Notes: generated by a model from the sequence alone, not told the origin. 64,000 nucleotides of DNA from Bacillus sp. OK048 (GCF_900103525.1 NZ_FNHN01000010.1:62001-126000), one strand, 5' to 3'; positions 9,017 through 18,143 are shown, counted from the first letter of the stretch. A program made the numbers and translations.

Positions 9017-9862
9017 TTAGTATTCATAAAATCCTTTACCACTCTTTTTCCCCAGATACCCTAAGGCGACCATTTGTTTTAAATACGTTGGTGATTTAAA
9101 ACGTTCTCCATAATTTTCTTCCATTGATGTCAATGCTTTAAGTCCAGTATCAAGACCCGCAAGGTCTGCTAACTGGAAAGGTCCCATCGGATGCTTAAAC
9201 GCCAATCGCATTGCCTTATCTATATCTTCAATTGAAGCAACGCCCTCTTCATAAAGACGAAAAGCCTCAGCTCTTTGTGCAAGCAGCAGCCTGGTAGTCA
9301 CAAACCCAGGAGTATCTTTTCTACAGACAACTGTTTCTTTTCCGATTGTGTGGCAAAAGTTTTGAACAGTTTGCAATGTTTCATCTGAAGTCTCAAAACC
9401 ATTTATTATCTCCACTAGTTTCATAACGGGTACAGGATTAAAGAAATGGGTTCCAATTATTTTATCCTTGCGTGATACTTTAGCTCCGATTAAAGTAACA
9501 CTTAATTGAGAGGTATTTGTGGCTAGGATTGTTTCTGGAGAACAAATCTCATCTAGTTGTTGAAACAGTTCCTGTTTCAAAGAGAGTACTTCTGGTATTG
9601 CTTCTATGACCAAATCTGCTTCCTTTACACTATCATTCAAATCTTTCTTTAACTGTATTCTTTGTAAACACTTATCCTTTTGGGTCACTGTTATTTTTTC
9701 TGACCTAATCATAAGATTTAAACTTCTATCAATACTTTGTAATCCTTTTTCTAGCATGTCATCATTTATATCTCGCAAAACCACATTATATCCAGCTAAA
9801 GCTGCAATCTGGGCAATTCCATGACCCATAATACCAGCGCCTATTACAGAAATATTTTCCAT
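9017..9862 (-). CDS. 3-hydroxyacyl-CoA dehydrogenase (HBD type)
   Basis: A 281-residue NAD(P)-dependent dehydrogenase oxidising (S)-3-hydroxyacyl-CoA to 3-ketoacyl-CoA. The Rossmann motif GAGIMGHG is at residues 8-15. IGTHFFNPVPVMKLVEII, with the catalytic His, and the C-terminal dimerisation domain (DKAMRLAFKHPMGPFQLADLAGLD) are intact. Length matches the 3-hydroxybutyryl-CoA dehydrogenase family (about 282 residues). Strong RBS AAGGAGGAG. It sits between a CoA ligase and a thiolase in the long operon. Confidence 0.95.
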   Translation of the reverse strand: MENISVIGAGIMGHGIAQIAALAGYNVVLRDINDDMLEKGLQSIDRSLNLMIRSEKITVTQKDKCLQRIQLKKDLNDSVKEADLVIEAIPEVLSLKQELFQQLDEICSPETILATNTSQLSVTLIGAKVSRKDKIIGTHFFNPVPVMKLVEIINGFETSDETLQTVQNFCHTIGKETVVCRKDTPGFVTTRLLLAQRAEAFRLYEEGVASIEDIDKAMRLAFKHPMGPFQLADLAGLDTGLKALTSMEENYGERFKSPTYLKQMVALGYLGKKSGKGFYEY

Positions 9863-9905
9863 TTTACTCCTCCTTAGAAACGGGCTATGATGATTGAAAA
9901 TTAAG

Positions 9906-11450
9906 TTAATTATGAGTTAAATATTTTGTTTTTAATGCATGTTTTTGGATTTTACCAGTTGTATTTCGGGGCAGTTCATCTACTAAAATAATTTTTTTAG
10001 GTAATTTAAATTTTGCTAGTCGTTCAGCTATCCAATCTTGCAATTGTTCAGTAGAAATATTTTCCTCCGAAACAACAAATGCAATAGGAATTTCTCCCCA
10101 TTTAACATCTGCAATGCTTGTAACTGCTACTTCTTTAACTCCGGCATATTGCTCCATTACTTTTTCAATTTCACGAGGATAAACATTAAGTCCACCAGAA
10201 ATCATCATATCTTTTTTACGATCAACAATATAAACATACCCATTTTTATCTATCATTCCGATATCACCGGTGTATAACCAGCCATCTTTTATTGTTTCTC
10301 TCGTGGATTCAGGATTTTTCCAATAACCTTCCATTACATTTTTACCTTTTGCAATAATTTCTCCTGTTTCGCCAGAATTAACTTCGTTTCCTTCATCGTT
10401 TACAACTCTTAGACTGATACCTAATAGCTGTTTACCAACTGAGTTTATAATCTTCTCATAACTAGAGTCATATAAAGCTAACTGATGATCTTCAGGTTTA
10501 AGACCCGTGAGCATTGGGCTGGCTTCAGTTAATCCATACCCATTCCAGAACTTACATTGAAATGCATCCATTGCTTTCCGTAAAAGGGGGATAGGCATTG
10601 GAGCAGCACCATAAGTAATCATTTCTAAATGGCTGAAAAAATTAGCATCAAATCTTTCGGATTCTAATAGACTAGAAATCATGGTTGGCACTAATAAGGC
10701 ATGGGTAATTCGGTGTTCCCCCATAATCTGAAAAACTGTTTCAGGATCAAATTTTTGTAAAATTACATGTGTAGCCCCTGCAAAGGCAAGGCTAAAAACT
10801 CTTGAACCCGCTGAAAGGTGACACATTGGAGCAACGTTTAAAAACCGATCATGTTGACGGATGTTACCTTCTACAACGGATGTCCATGAATTTGCCATAA
10901 TATTACGATTCGAAATCATAACACCCTTTGGAGTTCCTGTAGTTCCTGAAGTATATATTTGTAAAACAATATCGCTTTCTCTTATTTTCCTGTTTTCATA
11001 TTTATCAGAAGCATCTTGTACTAAGCTCTCATATGACAAACCAAAAAGTACATTTTCCTCTGCCTCCAGTACAATTCCATTACTAATACCTGTCTCTTTT
11101 TTTATCTCCTCTAATCCTTCAGTGTGGTCCGAATCAATAAAAATCGCCTTAGCTTCAGCATCTTTCATTATTGAACAAATCTCAAATAATGTTAATCGAT
11201 AATTAATCGGAACAGCGACAACACCAGTTAGAGAAGAGGCAAAATACAGCTCAGGGATATATCCATTATTTTGAGAAAGAATGACAAAACGATCACCTTT
11301 TACTAATCCTAATTTATTCGTTAATACATTAGATACACGTTGAACCCTTGAAAAAAACTCGCGATAAGTAAGATTATGCTGATTTGAAATAATCGCAAGC
11401 TTGCTAGGATTTACCTTATTGTGATGATCTAAAATATCTTTTACTAACAA
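9906..11450 (-). CDS. AMP-forming acyl-CoA synthetase
   Basis: An adenylate-forming CoA ligase. Motif A3 is IYTSGTTGTPKGVM, followed by GYGLTEAS, GWLYTGDIGMIDKNG, DRKKDMMISGGLNVYP and the C-terminal LPRNTTGKIQK with the catalytic Lys. The frame is open up to ATG 11489, which overlaps the enoyl-CoA hydratase gene and has no Shine-Dalgarno. TTG 11450 has GAGGGTG seven bases upstream and starts the protein at LVKDILDHHNKVNP, the usual N-terminus of the family, so I prefer it (514 residues). As second gene of the operon it probably activates the primary substrate. Confidence 0.9.
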   Translation of the reverse strand: MLVKDILDHHNKVNPSKLAIISNQHNLTYREFFSRVQRVSNVLTNKLGLVKGDRFVILSQNNGYIPELYFASSLTGVVAVPINYRLTLFEICSIMKDAEAKAIFIDSDHTEGLEEIKKETGISNGIVLEAEENVLFGLSYESLVQDASDKYENRKIRESDIVLQIYTSGTTGTPKGVMISNRNIMANSWTSVVEGNIRQHDRFLNVAPMCHLSAGSRVFSLAFAGATHVILQKFDPETVFQIMGEHRITHALLVPTMISSLLESERFDANFFSHLEMITYGAAPMPIPLLRKAMDAFQCKFWNGYGLTEASPMLTGLKPEDHQLALYDSSYEKIINSVGKQLLGISLRVVNDEGNEVNSGETGEIIAKGKNVMEGYWKNPESTRETIKDGWLYTGDIGMIDKNGYVYIVDRKKDMMISGGLNVYPREIEKVMEQYAGVKEVAVTSIADVKWGEIPIAFVVSEENISTEQLQDWIAERLAKFKLPKKIILVDELPRNTTGKIQKHALKTKYLTHN

Positions 11451-11478
11451 AATATCACCCTCTATTCCGGCTAAAAAC

Positions 11479-12252
11479 CTATTTCCCATTAAAAATAGGT
11501 TTTCTTTTTTCTAAGAAAGCGCTTACTCCTTCGTTCTTATCGTTTGTGGAACATAATCTTGAGAAGAGTTCACCTTCTTTTTCCAATCCTTCTACTAAAC
11601 CATTATTTAATCCTTGATTAATACTAATTTTGCTATATTGGATTGCTAATGGAGCCTTTTTTGTTATTGTCTTAGCAATTTTCTCTGCCTCTATTAACAA
11701 GTCTTCCTGATTAACTACCATTTGAACAATGCCTAAATTTTCTGCTTCATTTGCTGTAATCAGTTTCCCAGTATATATCATTAATTTTGCCAGACCTGGA
11801 GAAACAAGCTTTGGCAGTCTTTGGGTTCCACCTCCACCAGGAATCACCCCTAACCCCACTTCCGGTAAACCAAACTTTGCATTTTTTGCCGCGATACAAA
11901 TATCACAACACATAGCAATTTCAAATCCTCCCCCTAAGGCTGAGGCATTAATGGCCGCAATAATCGGGATGGGATAGTTTTCAATATAGGTAAATAATTC
12001 TCTGCTCTTATTTACGCGAGTTCTTCCACTATCTTCATTTAATTTTGCTAATTCTTTTATATCTGCTCCAGCTATAAAGGTCTTTTCACCTGTACCTGTC
12101 AGAATAATAACCTGATTGTTTATCTTCAATGTTTCTAAAACTACCTGTAATTCACTTTTCACATCATCACTTAATGAATTAACTGGTGGATTGTCTAGCT
12201 GAATAATCGCATACCGTTCCTTTTGCTGTACTTTATGAAATGTAAAGTCCAT
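11479..12252 (-). CDS. Enoyl-CoA hydratase (crotonase family)
   Basis: A 257-residue hydratase adding water to 2-enoyl-CoA. The oxyanion-hole motifs are FIAGADIKEL and ALGGGFEIA, and both catalytic glutamates are kept (GGGFE and GLPEVGLG). It is therefore the fully canonical hydratase of the island, unlike the two crotonases at 17297 and 18164. AGAGG lies eight bases before ATG 12252. It is the first gene of the longest operon, which runs to 1356, and follows the best-conserved copy of the island palindrome (12283-12320). Confidence 0.94.
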   Translation of the reverse strand: MDFTFHKVQQKERYAIIQLDNPPVNSLSDDVKSELQVVLETLKINNQVIILTGTGEKTFIAGADIKELAKLNEDSGRTRVNKSRELFTYIENYPIPIIAAINASALGGGFEIAMCCDICIAAKNAKFGLPEVGLGVIPGGGGTQRLPKLVSPGLAKLMIYTGKLITANEAENLGIVQMVVNQEDLLIEAEKIAKTITKKAPLAIQYSKISINQGLNNGLVEGLEKEGELFSRLCSTNDKNEGVSAFLEKRKPIFNGK

Positions 12253-12282
12253 ACTGTAACCTCTTTTCCAACCTATATTTAT

Positions 12283-12320
12283 ATAAAATAAAAGTGAGAT
12301 TACTTTCAGTTTTATTTTAT
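12283..12320 (-). promoter_or_regulatory. Operator B, long palindrome upstream of the hydratase-led operon
   Basis: A 38-base near-palindrome. Both ends read ATAAAATAAAA, and the minus-strand centre is CTGAAAGTAATCTCACTTTT. It starts 31 bases upstream of the hydratase start codon, where a repressor would block RNA polymerase. The same core is found upstream of 1083, 17185 and 21219. Confidence 0.65.
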
Positions 12321-12405
12321 ATCAGTGTGAAAACTTTGTAAACTAAAAAGTCATTATCTTTAGAATTATCCAAAAATTATGTCAGCAAACTTATCATTAC
12401 AAGAA

Positions 12406-12446
12406 AAAGTGATGACATAGATAAAAATTACCTTGTCATCCACTTT
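12406..12446 (-). terminator. Rho-independent terminator after the DUF35 gene
   Basis: On the minus strand the arms AAAGTGGATGACA and TGTCATCACTTT pair with a single bulge. The stem is followed by a T-rich run. It ends the unit 17185-12472 and separates it from the operon starting at 12252. Confidence 0.7.
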
Positions 12447-12471
12447 TATCTGCACCTTTTCAGAATCATCC

Positions 12472-12876
12472 TTAGGCAAGCTCGAACTTAGGCAGCATCA
12501 TTCCTTCTTGTTCTTGGAATAATACCCTAACAGCCATATCACACCGTACTTCCTCAACATTGCAATTAACGATATTAGACATCAGCCTGACTCCTTCATC
12601 TAATTCTATTAATGCGACAACGTATGGTACATCCTCTTTGAAGGAAGGATGTGCGGCGCGGCGTGCAATGGTATAGGAATATACTTTTCCTTTTCCGCTT
12701 GCTTCTACCCAATTTATTTGATCTGACATGCAATGAGGACAAACCTCTCTTGGATAGAAAATATGCTTATCACAATCATTGCACTGTTGAATTAGCAATT
12801 TCCCTACACTACAGCCATCCCAAAAGGTTTTAGAATCACCATCAGGAGTTGGAATTGGTTTTTTGTATTCAGTCAT
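12472..12876 (-). CDS. DUF35 OB-fold/zinc-ribbon acyl-CoA-associated protein
   Basis: A 134-residue two-domain protein. An N-terminal zinc ribbon has Cys32, Cys35, Cys46 and Cys49 (IQQCNDCDK and REVCPHCMS). A C-terminal OB fold follows (GKGKVYSYTIARRAAHP and PYVVALIELDEGVRLMSNI). Such proteins pair with thiolase-like enzymes; in actinobacterial steroid degradation the DUF35 domain of ChsH2 forms the Ltp2 aldolase complex. The start lies three bases after the stop of the thiolase-like gene, consistent with coupled translation and a stoichiometric complex. Confidence 0.92.
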   Translation of the reverse strand: MTEYKKPIPTPDGDSKTFWDGCSVGKLLIQQCNDCDKHIFYPREVCPHCMSDQINWVEASGKGKVYSYTIARRAAHPSFKEDVPYVVALIELDEGVRLMSNIVNCNVEEVRCDMAVRVLFQEQEGMMLPKFELA

Positions 12877-12879
12877 GGC

Positions 12880-14049
12880 TTAATCCCTCCCTAAAATACA
12901 AGTAGATGAAGTAGACAGAGAACCACCGATACCATTAACCAAAGCTATTTTGGCATCTTTTACCTGCCTGTCAGCACATTCACCGCGCAATTGACGGACA
13001 GCTTCAATTAATAAGAAAATCCCATACATACCTGGGTGCGCATATGAAAGTCCCCCGCCATTTGTGTTTAACGGGAAATCTCCACCAGGGGCAGTTCTCT
13101 GATTAGCAACGAAATCTCCACCTTCCCCTGGCTTGCAAAAACCAAGGGCCTCTAGCGTAAGCAAAACAGTAATAGTAAAAGAATCATAGATTTCAACCAC
13201 ATCAATATCATCATGTGTAACTCCGGCCATTTCAAATGCCACTTTTCCAGATTTCTGTGCTGATGTAACCGTTGCTAAATCTGGCATTGCATGAATAGAC
13301 CAATGGGAATGAGATTCTCCCTGACCCAGAACCCAAATTGGTTTTTTTCGACAATTCTTGGCACGGTCTGCTGAGACTAATACAATGGCTCCCGCACCAT
13401 CTGTAACAAGACAGCAATCCAACAAATGCAGGGGATCACTAATCATTTTCGAGTTTAACACATCATCTACCGTTAAAGGTTCTCTCATTGTTGCCTCTGG
13501 ATTAAGCTGCGCCCATTTCCTTGTCGCTACAGCTATCTCAGCAAGATGTTCTTGCTTTGTCCCATACTGATGCATATGTCTGTGTGCTGCCATTGCATAA
13601 GCACCTACTGGGTTTGGCAACCCAAAAGGTGTTTCATATTGCCCAGTAAGAGTGGTTGGTTTTACAGGAAGTCTTACACTATCCGAGCGTTGGGTGCTTC
13701 CATAAAGTATCAGTGCTACTTCACACAATCCCGCTTGTATTGCAGCCGCTGCGTGTCCAACATGGGCTTCAAATGTTGAACCGCCTATTTGAGTGGAATC
13801 TGAATATTTGGGTTGAATGCCCAAATATTCACCCATAACGGCGGATGAAAATTGCCCAACTCCAGGCAAACCCCATAATCCTGCGGTAAATAATCCATCT
13901 ACTTCATCTTTTCGAATTCCAGCATCATCTAAAGCCCTCTTAGCTGCAATAGCTTGTATTTGAAAAACGGATTTGTTTCCTAATACTTTACCGTTTTCTA
14001 ACTCTACATCTCCAACCCCCACAATAGCGGCTGCCCTTTTAATTGACAT
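12880..14049 (-). CDS. Thiolase-like protein (SCP-x/Ltp2 type), probably not a classical thiolase
   Basis: A 389-residue thiolase-fold protein. The position of the nucleophilic Cys reads STQIGGSTFEAHVGHA and has no Cys. The second half has VVEIYDSFTITVLLTLEALGFC and GGGLSYAHPGMYG, and the end is NGIGGSLSTSSTCILG. Ltp2-type retro-aldolases of steroid side-chain breakdown also lack the thiolase Cys and use a Tyr-x-His pair in this His loop; here Tyr336-Ala-His338 fits. With the partner DUF35 gene just downstream, an aldol cleavage of a 3-hydroxyacyl-CoA is a strong alternative to thiolysis. RBS is GGGAGAAG. Confidence 0.88.
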   Translation of the reverse strand: MSIKRAAAIVGVGDVELENGKVLGNKSVFQIQAIAAKRALDDAGIRKDEVDGLFTAGLWGLPGVGQFSSAVMGEYLGIQPKYSDSTQIGGSTFEAHVGHAAAAIQAGLCEVALILYGSTQRSDSVRLPVKPTTLTGQYETPFGLPNPVGAYAMAAHRHMHQYGTKQEHLAEIAVATRKWAQLNPEATMREPLTVDDVLNSKMISDPLHLLDCCLVTDGAGAIVLVSADRAKNCRKKPIWVLGQGESHSHWSIHAMPDLATVTSAQKSGKVAFEMAGVTHDDIDVVEIYDSFTITVLLTLEALGFCKPGEGGDFVANQRTAPGGDFPLNTNGGGLSYAHPGMYGIFLLIEAVRQLRGECADRQVKDAKIALVNGIGGSLSTSSTCILGRD

Positions 14050-14120
14050 TTAACTTCTCCCTTCCCCATTGAATAAATATTAACAAAATATCCAACTGAA
14101 AGCGCTATTATTCTAAATTA

Positions 14121-14882
14121 CTACTCTACTGTTTTGCCGCCATCAACAAAATAGGTTTGACCCGTAATATAATCGGAAACCCTGGCAGCCAAATAAACAG
14201 CCATGGATGATATATCCTTTTCATCCCCTAAACGTCTTTGCGGTATCATTTTAAGCATCCTGTCCAAGGCTTTCGGATCCGAGAGATCCTCCTTATTTAT
14301 ATCAGTTGCTATTAACCCTGGAGCAATTGAGTTTACCTGGATATTGTAACGAGCCCATTCATTTGCAAGCGATCTTGTAAGGTGCATAACAGCCGCCTTA
14401 CTTGCTGCATAGGGAGCTATATTTCGATAAGCTCTAGAACCACCAATAGAAGAAATATTGATGATTTTACCCATTTTATGAGGAATCATCATTTCAGCGG
14501 CTTGTTGACTGCAAAAAAACAGTCCCTTTAAGTTTACATTGAATATATAATCCCATTCTTCTTCCATCACATTGATAGCTTGATTAGTAGAATTAGCCCC
14601 AGCATTATTTACCAGAATATCAAGTTTTCCAAATTCTTGGGTAGTTGTTTTAAACATTGCCTTAATATCGTTAAGATTCGCCACATCCGCTGAAATTGGT
14701 ATTGCCTTTCGGTTCATTAGACTAACTTCATGTGCGACCTCTTCACATTTTCCTATGTTCCTGCCCACAATGACTACATCCGCGCCTTGTGCTGCATAAT
14801 CTTTCACAATTTGTGCACCAATCCCTCTACTTCCCCCTGTGACTAAAGCAACCTTACCAGTTAAGTCTAGCAATTCTTCCAA
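14121..14882 (-). CDS. SDR family oxidoreductase
   Basis: A 253-residue short-chain dehydrogenase. The cofactor motif TGGSRGIG is at residues 15-22, NNAG at 92-95, Ser144/145 in INISSIGG, and the catalytic Tyr158-x3-Lys162 in YAASK. It ends with the usual GQTYFVDGG. Translation probably starts at TTG 14882 after AGGGGG. The gene lies between an ACAD10/11-type dehydrogenase and a thiolase-like gene, so it likely oxidises or reduces a hydroxyacyl/ketoacyl-CoA of the same route. In the levulinate pathway of Pseudomonas an SDR (LvaD) also accompanies the kinase and dehydrogenase. Confidence 0.92.
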   Translation of the reverse strand: MEELLDLTGKVALVTGGSRGIGAQIVKDYAAQGADVVIVGRNIGKCEEVAHEVSLMNRKAIPISADVANLNDIKAMFKTTTQEFGKLDILVNNAGANSTNQAINVMEEEWDYIFNVNLKGLFFCSQQAAEMMIPHKMGKIINISSIGGSRAYRNIAPYAASKAAVMHLTRSLANEWARYNIQVNSIAPGLIATDINKEDLSDPKALDRMLKMIPQRRLGDEKDISSMAVYLAARVSDYITGQTYFVDGGKTVE

Positions 14883-14901
14883 CGTACGTTAGCCCCCTGT
14901 C

Positions 14902-16107
14902 CTATTGATATTTTTTAATTTCTAATTTAGCAACAGTTATTTTATGGACCTCATCTGGTCCATCAGAAATCCGAGTGGTTCTAGCCTTTGCCCACAATTT
15001 TGCTAGTGGGAATGTTTCACTTACTCCTCCACCGCCATGAACTTGGATAGCCCGGTCGATAACCTTAAGTGCCATGGATGGTGCTGCCACCTTGATCATC
15101 GCTATTTCACCACGAGCTTTTTTGTTTCCAACTGTATCCATCATGTACGCGGCTCTTTGTGTAAGTAAGCGTACTTGATCAATCTCCACTCTAGATTCTG
15201 CAATCCAATTTCTAATAACACCTTGTTCAATAAGCGGTTTACCAAAAGTAACTCGTTGTTGTGCTCTTTTAATCATGTATTCTAAAGAACGTTCTGCAGA
15301 ACCAATCAAGCGCATACAATGATGTATTCTACCAGGTCCAAGTCTTCCTTGAGCGATAGCGAAACCTTTTCCTTCAGCCCATAAAATATTCGTAGATGGT
15401 ACACGTACATTGTCAAAAATAACTTCACTATGACCATGGGGTGCATCATCATATCCAAATACAGATAAATGCTGGACAATTTTCACTCCTGGTGTGTCTT
15501 TTGGTACAAGTATCATTGACTGCTGTTCATATTTCGGGGCTGTTGGGTCAGTCTTCCCCATAACAATTAATATTTTACAATTTTCATAAGCAATTCCTGA
15601 TGACCACCATTTGCGACCATTAATGACATACTCGTCACCGACTTTTTTTATGCTTGTTTGAATGTTGGTAGCATCGGAGGATGCAACCTCTGGTTCAGTC
15701 ATACAGAAAGTTGAACGAATTTCCCCCTCTAATAATGGTTTGAGCCATTCCTCTTTTTGTTCAGGTGTACCAAACTTCTCTAAAATTTCCATATTTCCGG
15801 TATCAGGAGCAGCGCAGTTAAACACCTCAGGAGCCATTAATGAACGTCCCATGATTTCCATTAATGATGAAAACTCTAAGTTTGTTAAACCTACTCCGTG
15901 TTCTAGATCAGGCATAAATAAATTCCATAAGCCTGCATTTTTAGCCTTTGCTTTCAATTCCTCTAAAATCGGCGGAACCTGCCAACGATTTTCATTTTGA
16001 TTTAATTGTTCCTCAAATAAATTTTCATTGGGGTAAATATAATCCTCCATAAATGCAGTTATTTCATTTTCCAACCTGATAAGTTTTTCTGATTTTTCAA
16101 ATATCAT
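14902..16107 (-). CDS. Acyl-CoA dehydrogenase, ACAD10/11 (LvaC-like) type
   Basis: A 401-residue acyl-CoA dehydrogenase-fold protein. Family landmarks are [47 protein letters not shown] and the end [14 protein letters not shown]. The SSDATNI loop and SDGPDEVH terminus are typical of the dehydrogenase half of mammalian ACAD10/11 and bacterial relatives. Those enzymes handle 4-phosphoacyl-CoA made by an attached APH-type kinase. Here the kinase is a separate gene just upstream (16130-17185). RBS is AGGAGGG. Confidence 0.92.
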   Translation of the reverse strand: MIFEKSEKLIRLENEITAFMEDYIYPNENLFEEQLNQNENRWQVPPILEELKAKAKNAGLWNLFMPDLEHGVGLTNLEFSSLMEIMGRSLMAPEVFNCAAPDTGNMEILEKFGTPEQKEEWLKPLLEGEIRSTFCMTEPEVASSDATNIQTSIKKVGDEYVINGRKWWSSGIAYENCKILIVMGKTDPTAPKYEQQSMILVPKDTPGVKIVQHLSVFGYDDAPHGHSEVIFDNVRVPSTNILWAEGKGFAIAQGRLGPGRIHHCMRLIGSAERSLEYMIKRAQQRVTFGKPLIEQGVIRNWIAESRVEIDQVRLLTQRAAYMMDTVGNKKARGEIAMIKVAAPSMALKVIDRAIQVHGGGGVSETFPLAKLWAKARTTRISDGPDEVHKITVAKLEIKKYQ

Positions 16108-16129
16108 TTTCTATTTCCCTCCTATATTT

Positions 16130-17185
16130 TTATAAATTTTTATTGTGAGTAAGTTCTTCTGCATAGGTGATGAGGTTTTTAACACTATCATAGAATTTGG
16201 CAAATCGATGATCCTGTGTGGCTCCAGTTTTATATCGATAGTAGATTTGTTGTTGTGTAACAGCTATTTTGAAGTAAGCTAAGGCTAAGTAGTAATTGAA
16301 AGAGGATATATCTCGATTTGTTGTATCAGCATACCTTTCTATAAATTGTCTTCGACTAATAAAACCAGTTTGTGCTGTAGTTGTTTCTAAGCTATTTTTT
16401 AATAAATCGGAATCCTTTTCCTCGACCCAATAGCTTAATGATGCAGCGAGGTCAAATAGTGGGTCGCCAATAGTAGCCATTTCCCAATCCAAAATAGCGG
16501 TAATAGACTTGGAGTCATCGGAAAGTAAAACATTATTTAACTTAAAGTCGTGATGAATGAGAGTGGGTTCTTGAGAATTGGGTATATTATTAGTCAGCCA
16601 TTTTATTAAATTATCAATAACCTTAATCTCATCCGTTTTATATCTGTCATACCGGTTTATCCAATTTTGAAGTCTTCTTTCTATGAAACCCTGTGGATAC
16701 CCAATTTTCTCTAATCCTGCTTTTTTGTAGTCCACATTATGCAGCTCTACTATGGCATCGACCATTAGTTGCGAAATATGTTGTTTATCTTGTATTGTCA
16801 TATTCTTTTTACGGATTAAATTGTCATTAATGGTCTGACCCTTCTTACGTTCCATGATATAAAAAGGACTACCTATAATGGTTTCATCATCACAGTAAAT
16901 ATAAGGCTTTGGCGCTAAAGGAAAACAAGTATGGAGATTATTTAGTAAGTCATACTCTCTTTTCATGTCATGGGCCTTTGGCGGTAACGGACCCAATGGC
17001 GGTCTTCTTAATACAGCCTCCCATTCACCAAAACGAATTTCATAGGTTAAATTTGATTTCCCAGAGGGGTATTGTCGAACTTCTAAACAAGTAGCAGGAA
17101 TATCAAGCAAATGACTTGAAACAAACTGTTTAAGCGTTTTCTTGTCTATACCTTCTCCATTTCTAATAGGAATGGTTTCATTCAT
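16130..17185 (-). CDS. APH-family acyl-CoA kinase (ACAD10/11 N-terminal domain-like, LvaA-like)
   Basis: A 351-residue protein with an aminoglycoside phosphotransferase/choline kinase fold. The N-lobe has YPSGKSNLTYEI and AVLRRPPLGPLPPKAHDM. The catalytic loop is H211-x-D213-x4-N218 (LIHHDFKLNNVL), and the metal-binding Asp233 is in ILDWEMATIGDP. The LRRPPLGP and DWEMATIGDP signatures match the kinase part of ACAD10/11 and the levulinate kinase LvaA, which phosphorylate the 4-hydroxyl of acyl-CoAs, rather than antibiotic kinases. It heads the unit 17185-12472, behind operator C. I infer a 4-hydroxyacyl-CoA kinase. Confidence 0.88.
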   Translation of the reverse strand: MNETIPIRNGEGIDKKTLKQFVSSHLLDIPATCLEVRQYPSGKSNLTYEIRFGEWEAVLRRPPLGPLPPKAHDMKREYDLLNNLHTCFPLAPKPYIYCDDETIIGSPFYIMERKKGQTINDNLIRKKNMTIQDKQHISQLMVDAIVELHNVDYKKAGLEKIGYPQGFIERRLQNWINRYDRYKTDEIKVIDNLIKWLTNNIPNSQEPTLIHHDFKLNNVLLSDDSKSITAILDWEMATIGDPLFDLAASLSYWVEEKDSDLLKNSLETTTAQTGFISRRQFIERYADTTNRDISSFNYYLALAYFKIAVTQQQIYYRYKTGATQDHRFAKFYDSVKNLITYAEELTHNKNL

Positions 17186-17216
17186 TAAAGTTCCTCCTTC
17201 TCAAATGAATTATTTT

Positions 17217-17254
17217 AAAAAATAAATGTGCGCTCACTTTCACTTTAATTTTAT
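17217..17254 (-). promoter_or_regulatory. Operator C upstream of the kinase-led operon
   Basis: On the minus strand the core reads GTGAAAGTGAGCGCACATTT between A/T-rich arms. It aligns base for base with operators B and D and lies 32 bases upstream of the kinase start codon, overlapping the expected promoter. Confidence 0.6.
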
Positions 17255-17296
17255 AAGAGTATTTAGAAAGTTTCAACTTCTATATTTTTCATTGTA

Positions 17297-18085
17297 TTAC
17301 CTTCCAGTGAAAATTGGTGACCGCTTTTCTTTAAATGCTTGTAATCCTTCTTTATGATCGGTTGTCTGCTGCAATACAGACTGAGCTAGCGTTTCATATT
17401 GCATGGTTCCTTTTATATCAAGATTTTTACTGCTTTCAATGATTGTTTTTACAAGCGTCATAGCCTGTAGGGGTTCAACAGCCAATTTCTTGGCAAATTC
17501 TAATCCTTCAGATAATGCTTCATTTTCTTCTACCAATCGATTTACAATTCTATACTGAAAAGCCTCTTCTGCAGTAATGACAGCACCAGAAAATATTAAT
17601 TCCTTCGCTTTCCATGGACCAACGATTTTTGGCAAAAAATGTAGAAGTCCGCAATCTGGAACCAAACCTACATTAATAAAACTTAACCCAAATTTTGCAT
17701 TTTTCTGCGCTACAATAATGTCACAGGCTAATGCCAAACTAAATCCAGCACCCATTGCATAACCGTTTACTGCTGATATAAAAACTTTTTTCATCTCTGT
17801 TATTCTTGTAATTACACGTGTTGCATGACTCATTATTTCTATTGTTTCAAGGGTAGTTCTATCACCCATTCTTTTTACGTTTCCCCCTGCACTAAAGGCT
17901 TTTCCTTTACCTGTTACTAATACAATTTTTACTTTTGAGTCATTTTCAATTTTATCAAGTACCTGGTTTAATTCATAAATTAATTCTGAATCAAGAGCGT
18001 TTAAGGTTTCAACTGAATTCAGAGTAATTACTGCTATACCCTCAATTAAGTCATAATTTACTTTTAGAGTGTCTGTCACCCTCAT
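17297..18085 (-). CDS. Enoyl-CoA hydratase/isomerase family protein (PaaG-like)
   Basis: A 262-residue crotonase. Oxyanion-hole motifs FSAGGNVKRM and AMGAGFSLALACDI are present. The first hydratase Glu is Ser (GAGFS) and the second is lost (GLSFINVGLVPDCG). The Asp in VPDCG matches the acid used by PaaG-type isomerases, so double-bond isomerisation or ring-epoxide isomerisation is more likely than hydration. The start is ATG 18085 after AAAGGAA. A terminator (18119-18143) lies just upstream and operator C just downstream, so it may be expressed by read-through from the 21219 unit or from its own weak promoter. Confidence 0.88.
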   Translation of the reverse strand: MRVTDTLKVNYDLIEGIAVITLNSVETLNALDSELIYELNQVLDKIENDSKVKIVLVTGKGKAFSAGGNVKRMGDRTTLETIEIMSHATRVITRITEMKKVFISAVNGYAMGAGFSLALACDIIVAQKNAKFGLSFINVGLVPDCGLLHFLPKIVGPWKAKELIFSGAVITAEEAFQYRIVNRLVEENEALSEGLEFAKKLAVEPLQAMTLVKTIIESSKNLDIKGTMQYETLAQSVLQQTTDHKEGLQAFKEKRSPIFTGR

Positions 18086-18118
18086 GCATTCCTTTCATAA
18101 CAGCAATTGGTTATTATG

Positions 18119-18143
18119 AAAAAATGCAGGTTAATGTCCTGCA
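18119..18143 (-). terminator. Rho-independent terminator after the 18164 crotonase
   Basis: On the minus strand TGCAGG and CCTGCA pair around a seven-base loop and are followed by six T residues. It would end the 21219-18164 unit. Confidence 0.7.

Noticed and set aside
14097-14110. TGAAAGCGCTATTA as a cre site between the thiolase-like and SDR genes
   Set aside because: One mismatch to consensus, within an operon and without promoter features; more likely chance.
16130-17185. Aminoglycoside resistance kinase
   Set aside because: The fold is APH-like, but LRRPPLGP, DWEMATIGDP and the adjacent ACAD10/11-type gene point to an acyl-CoA kinase.
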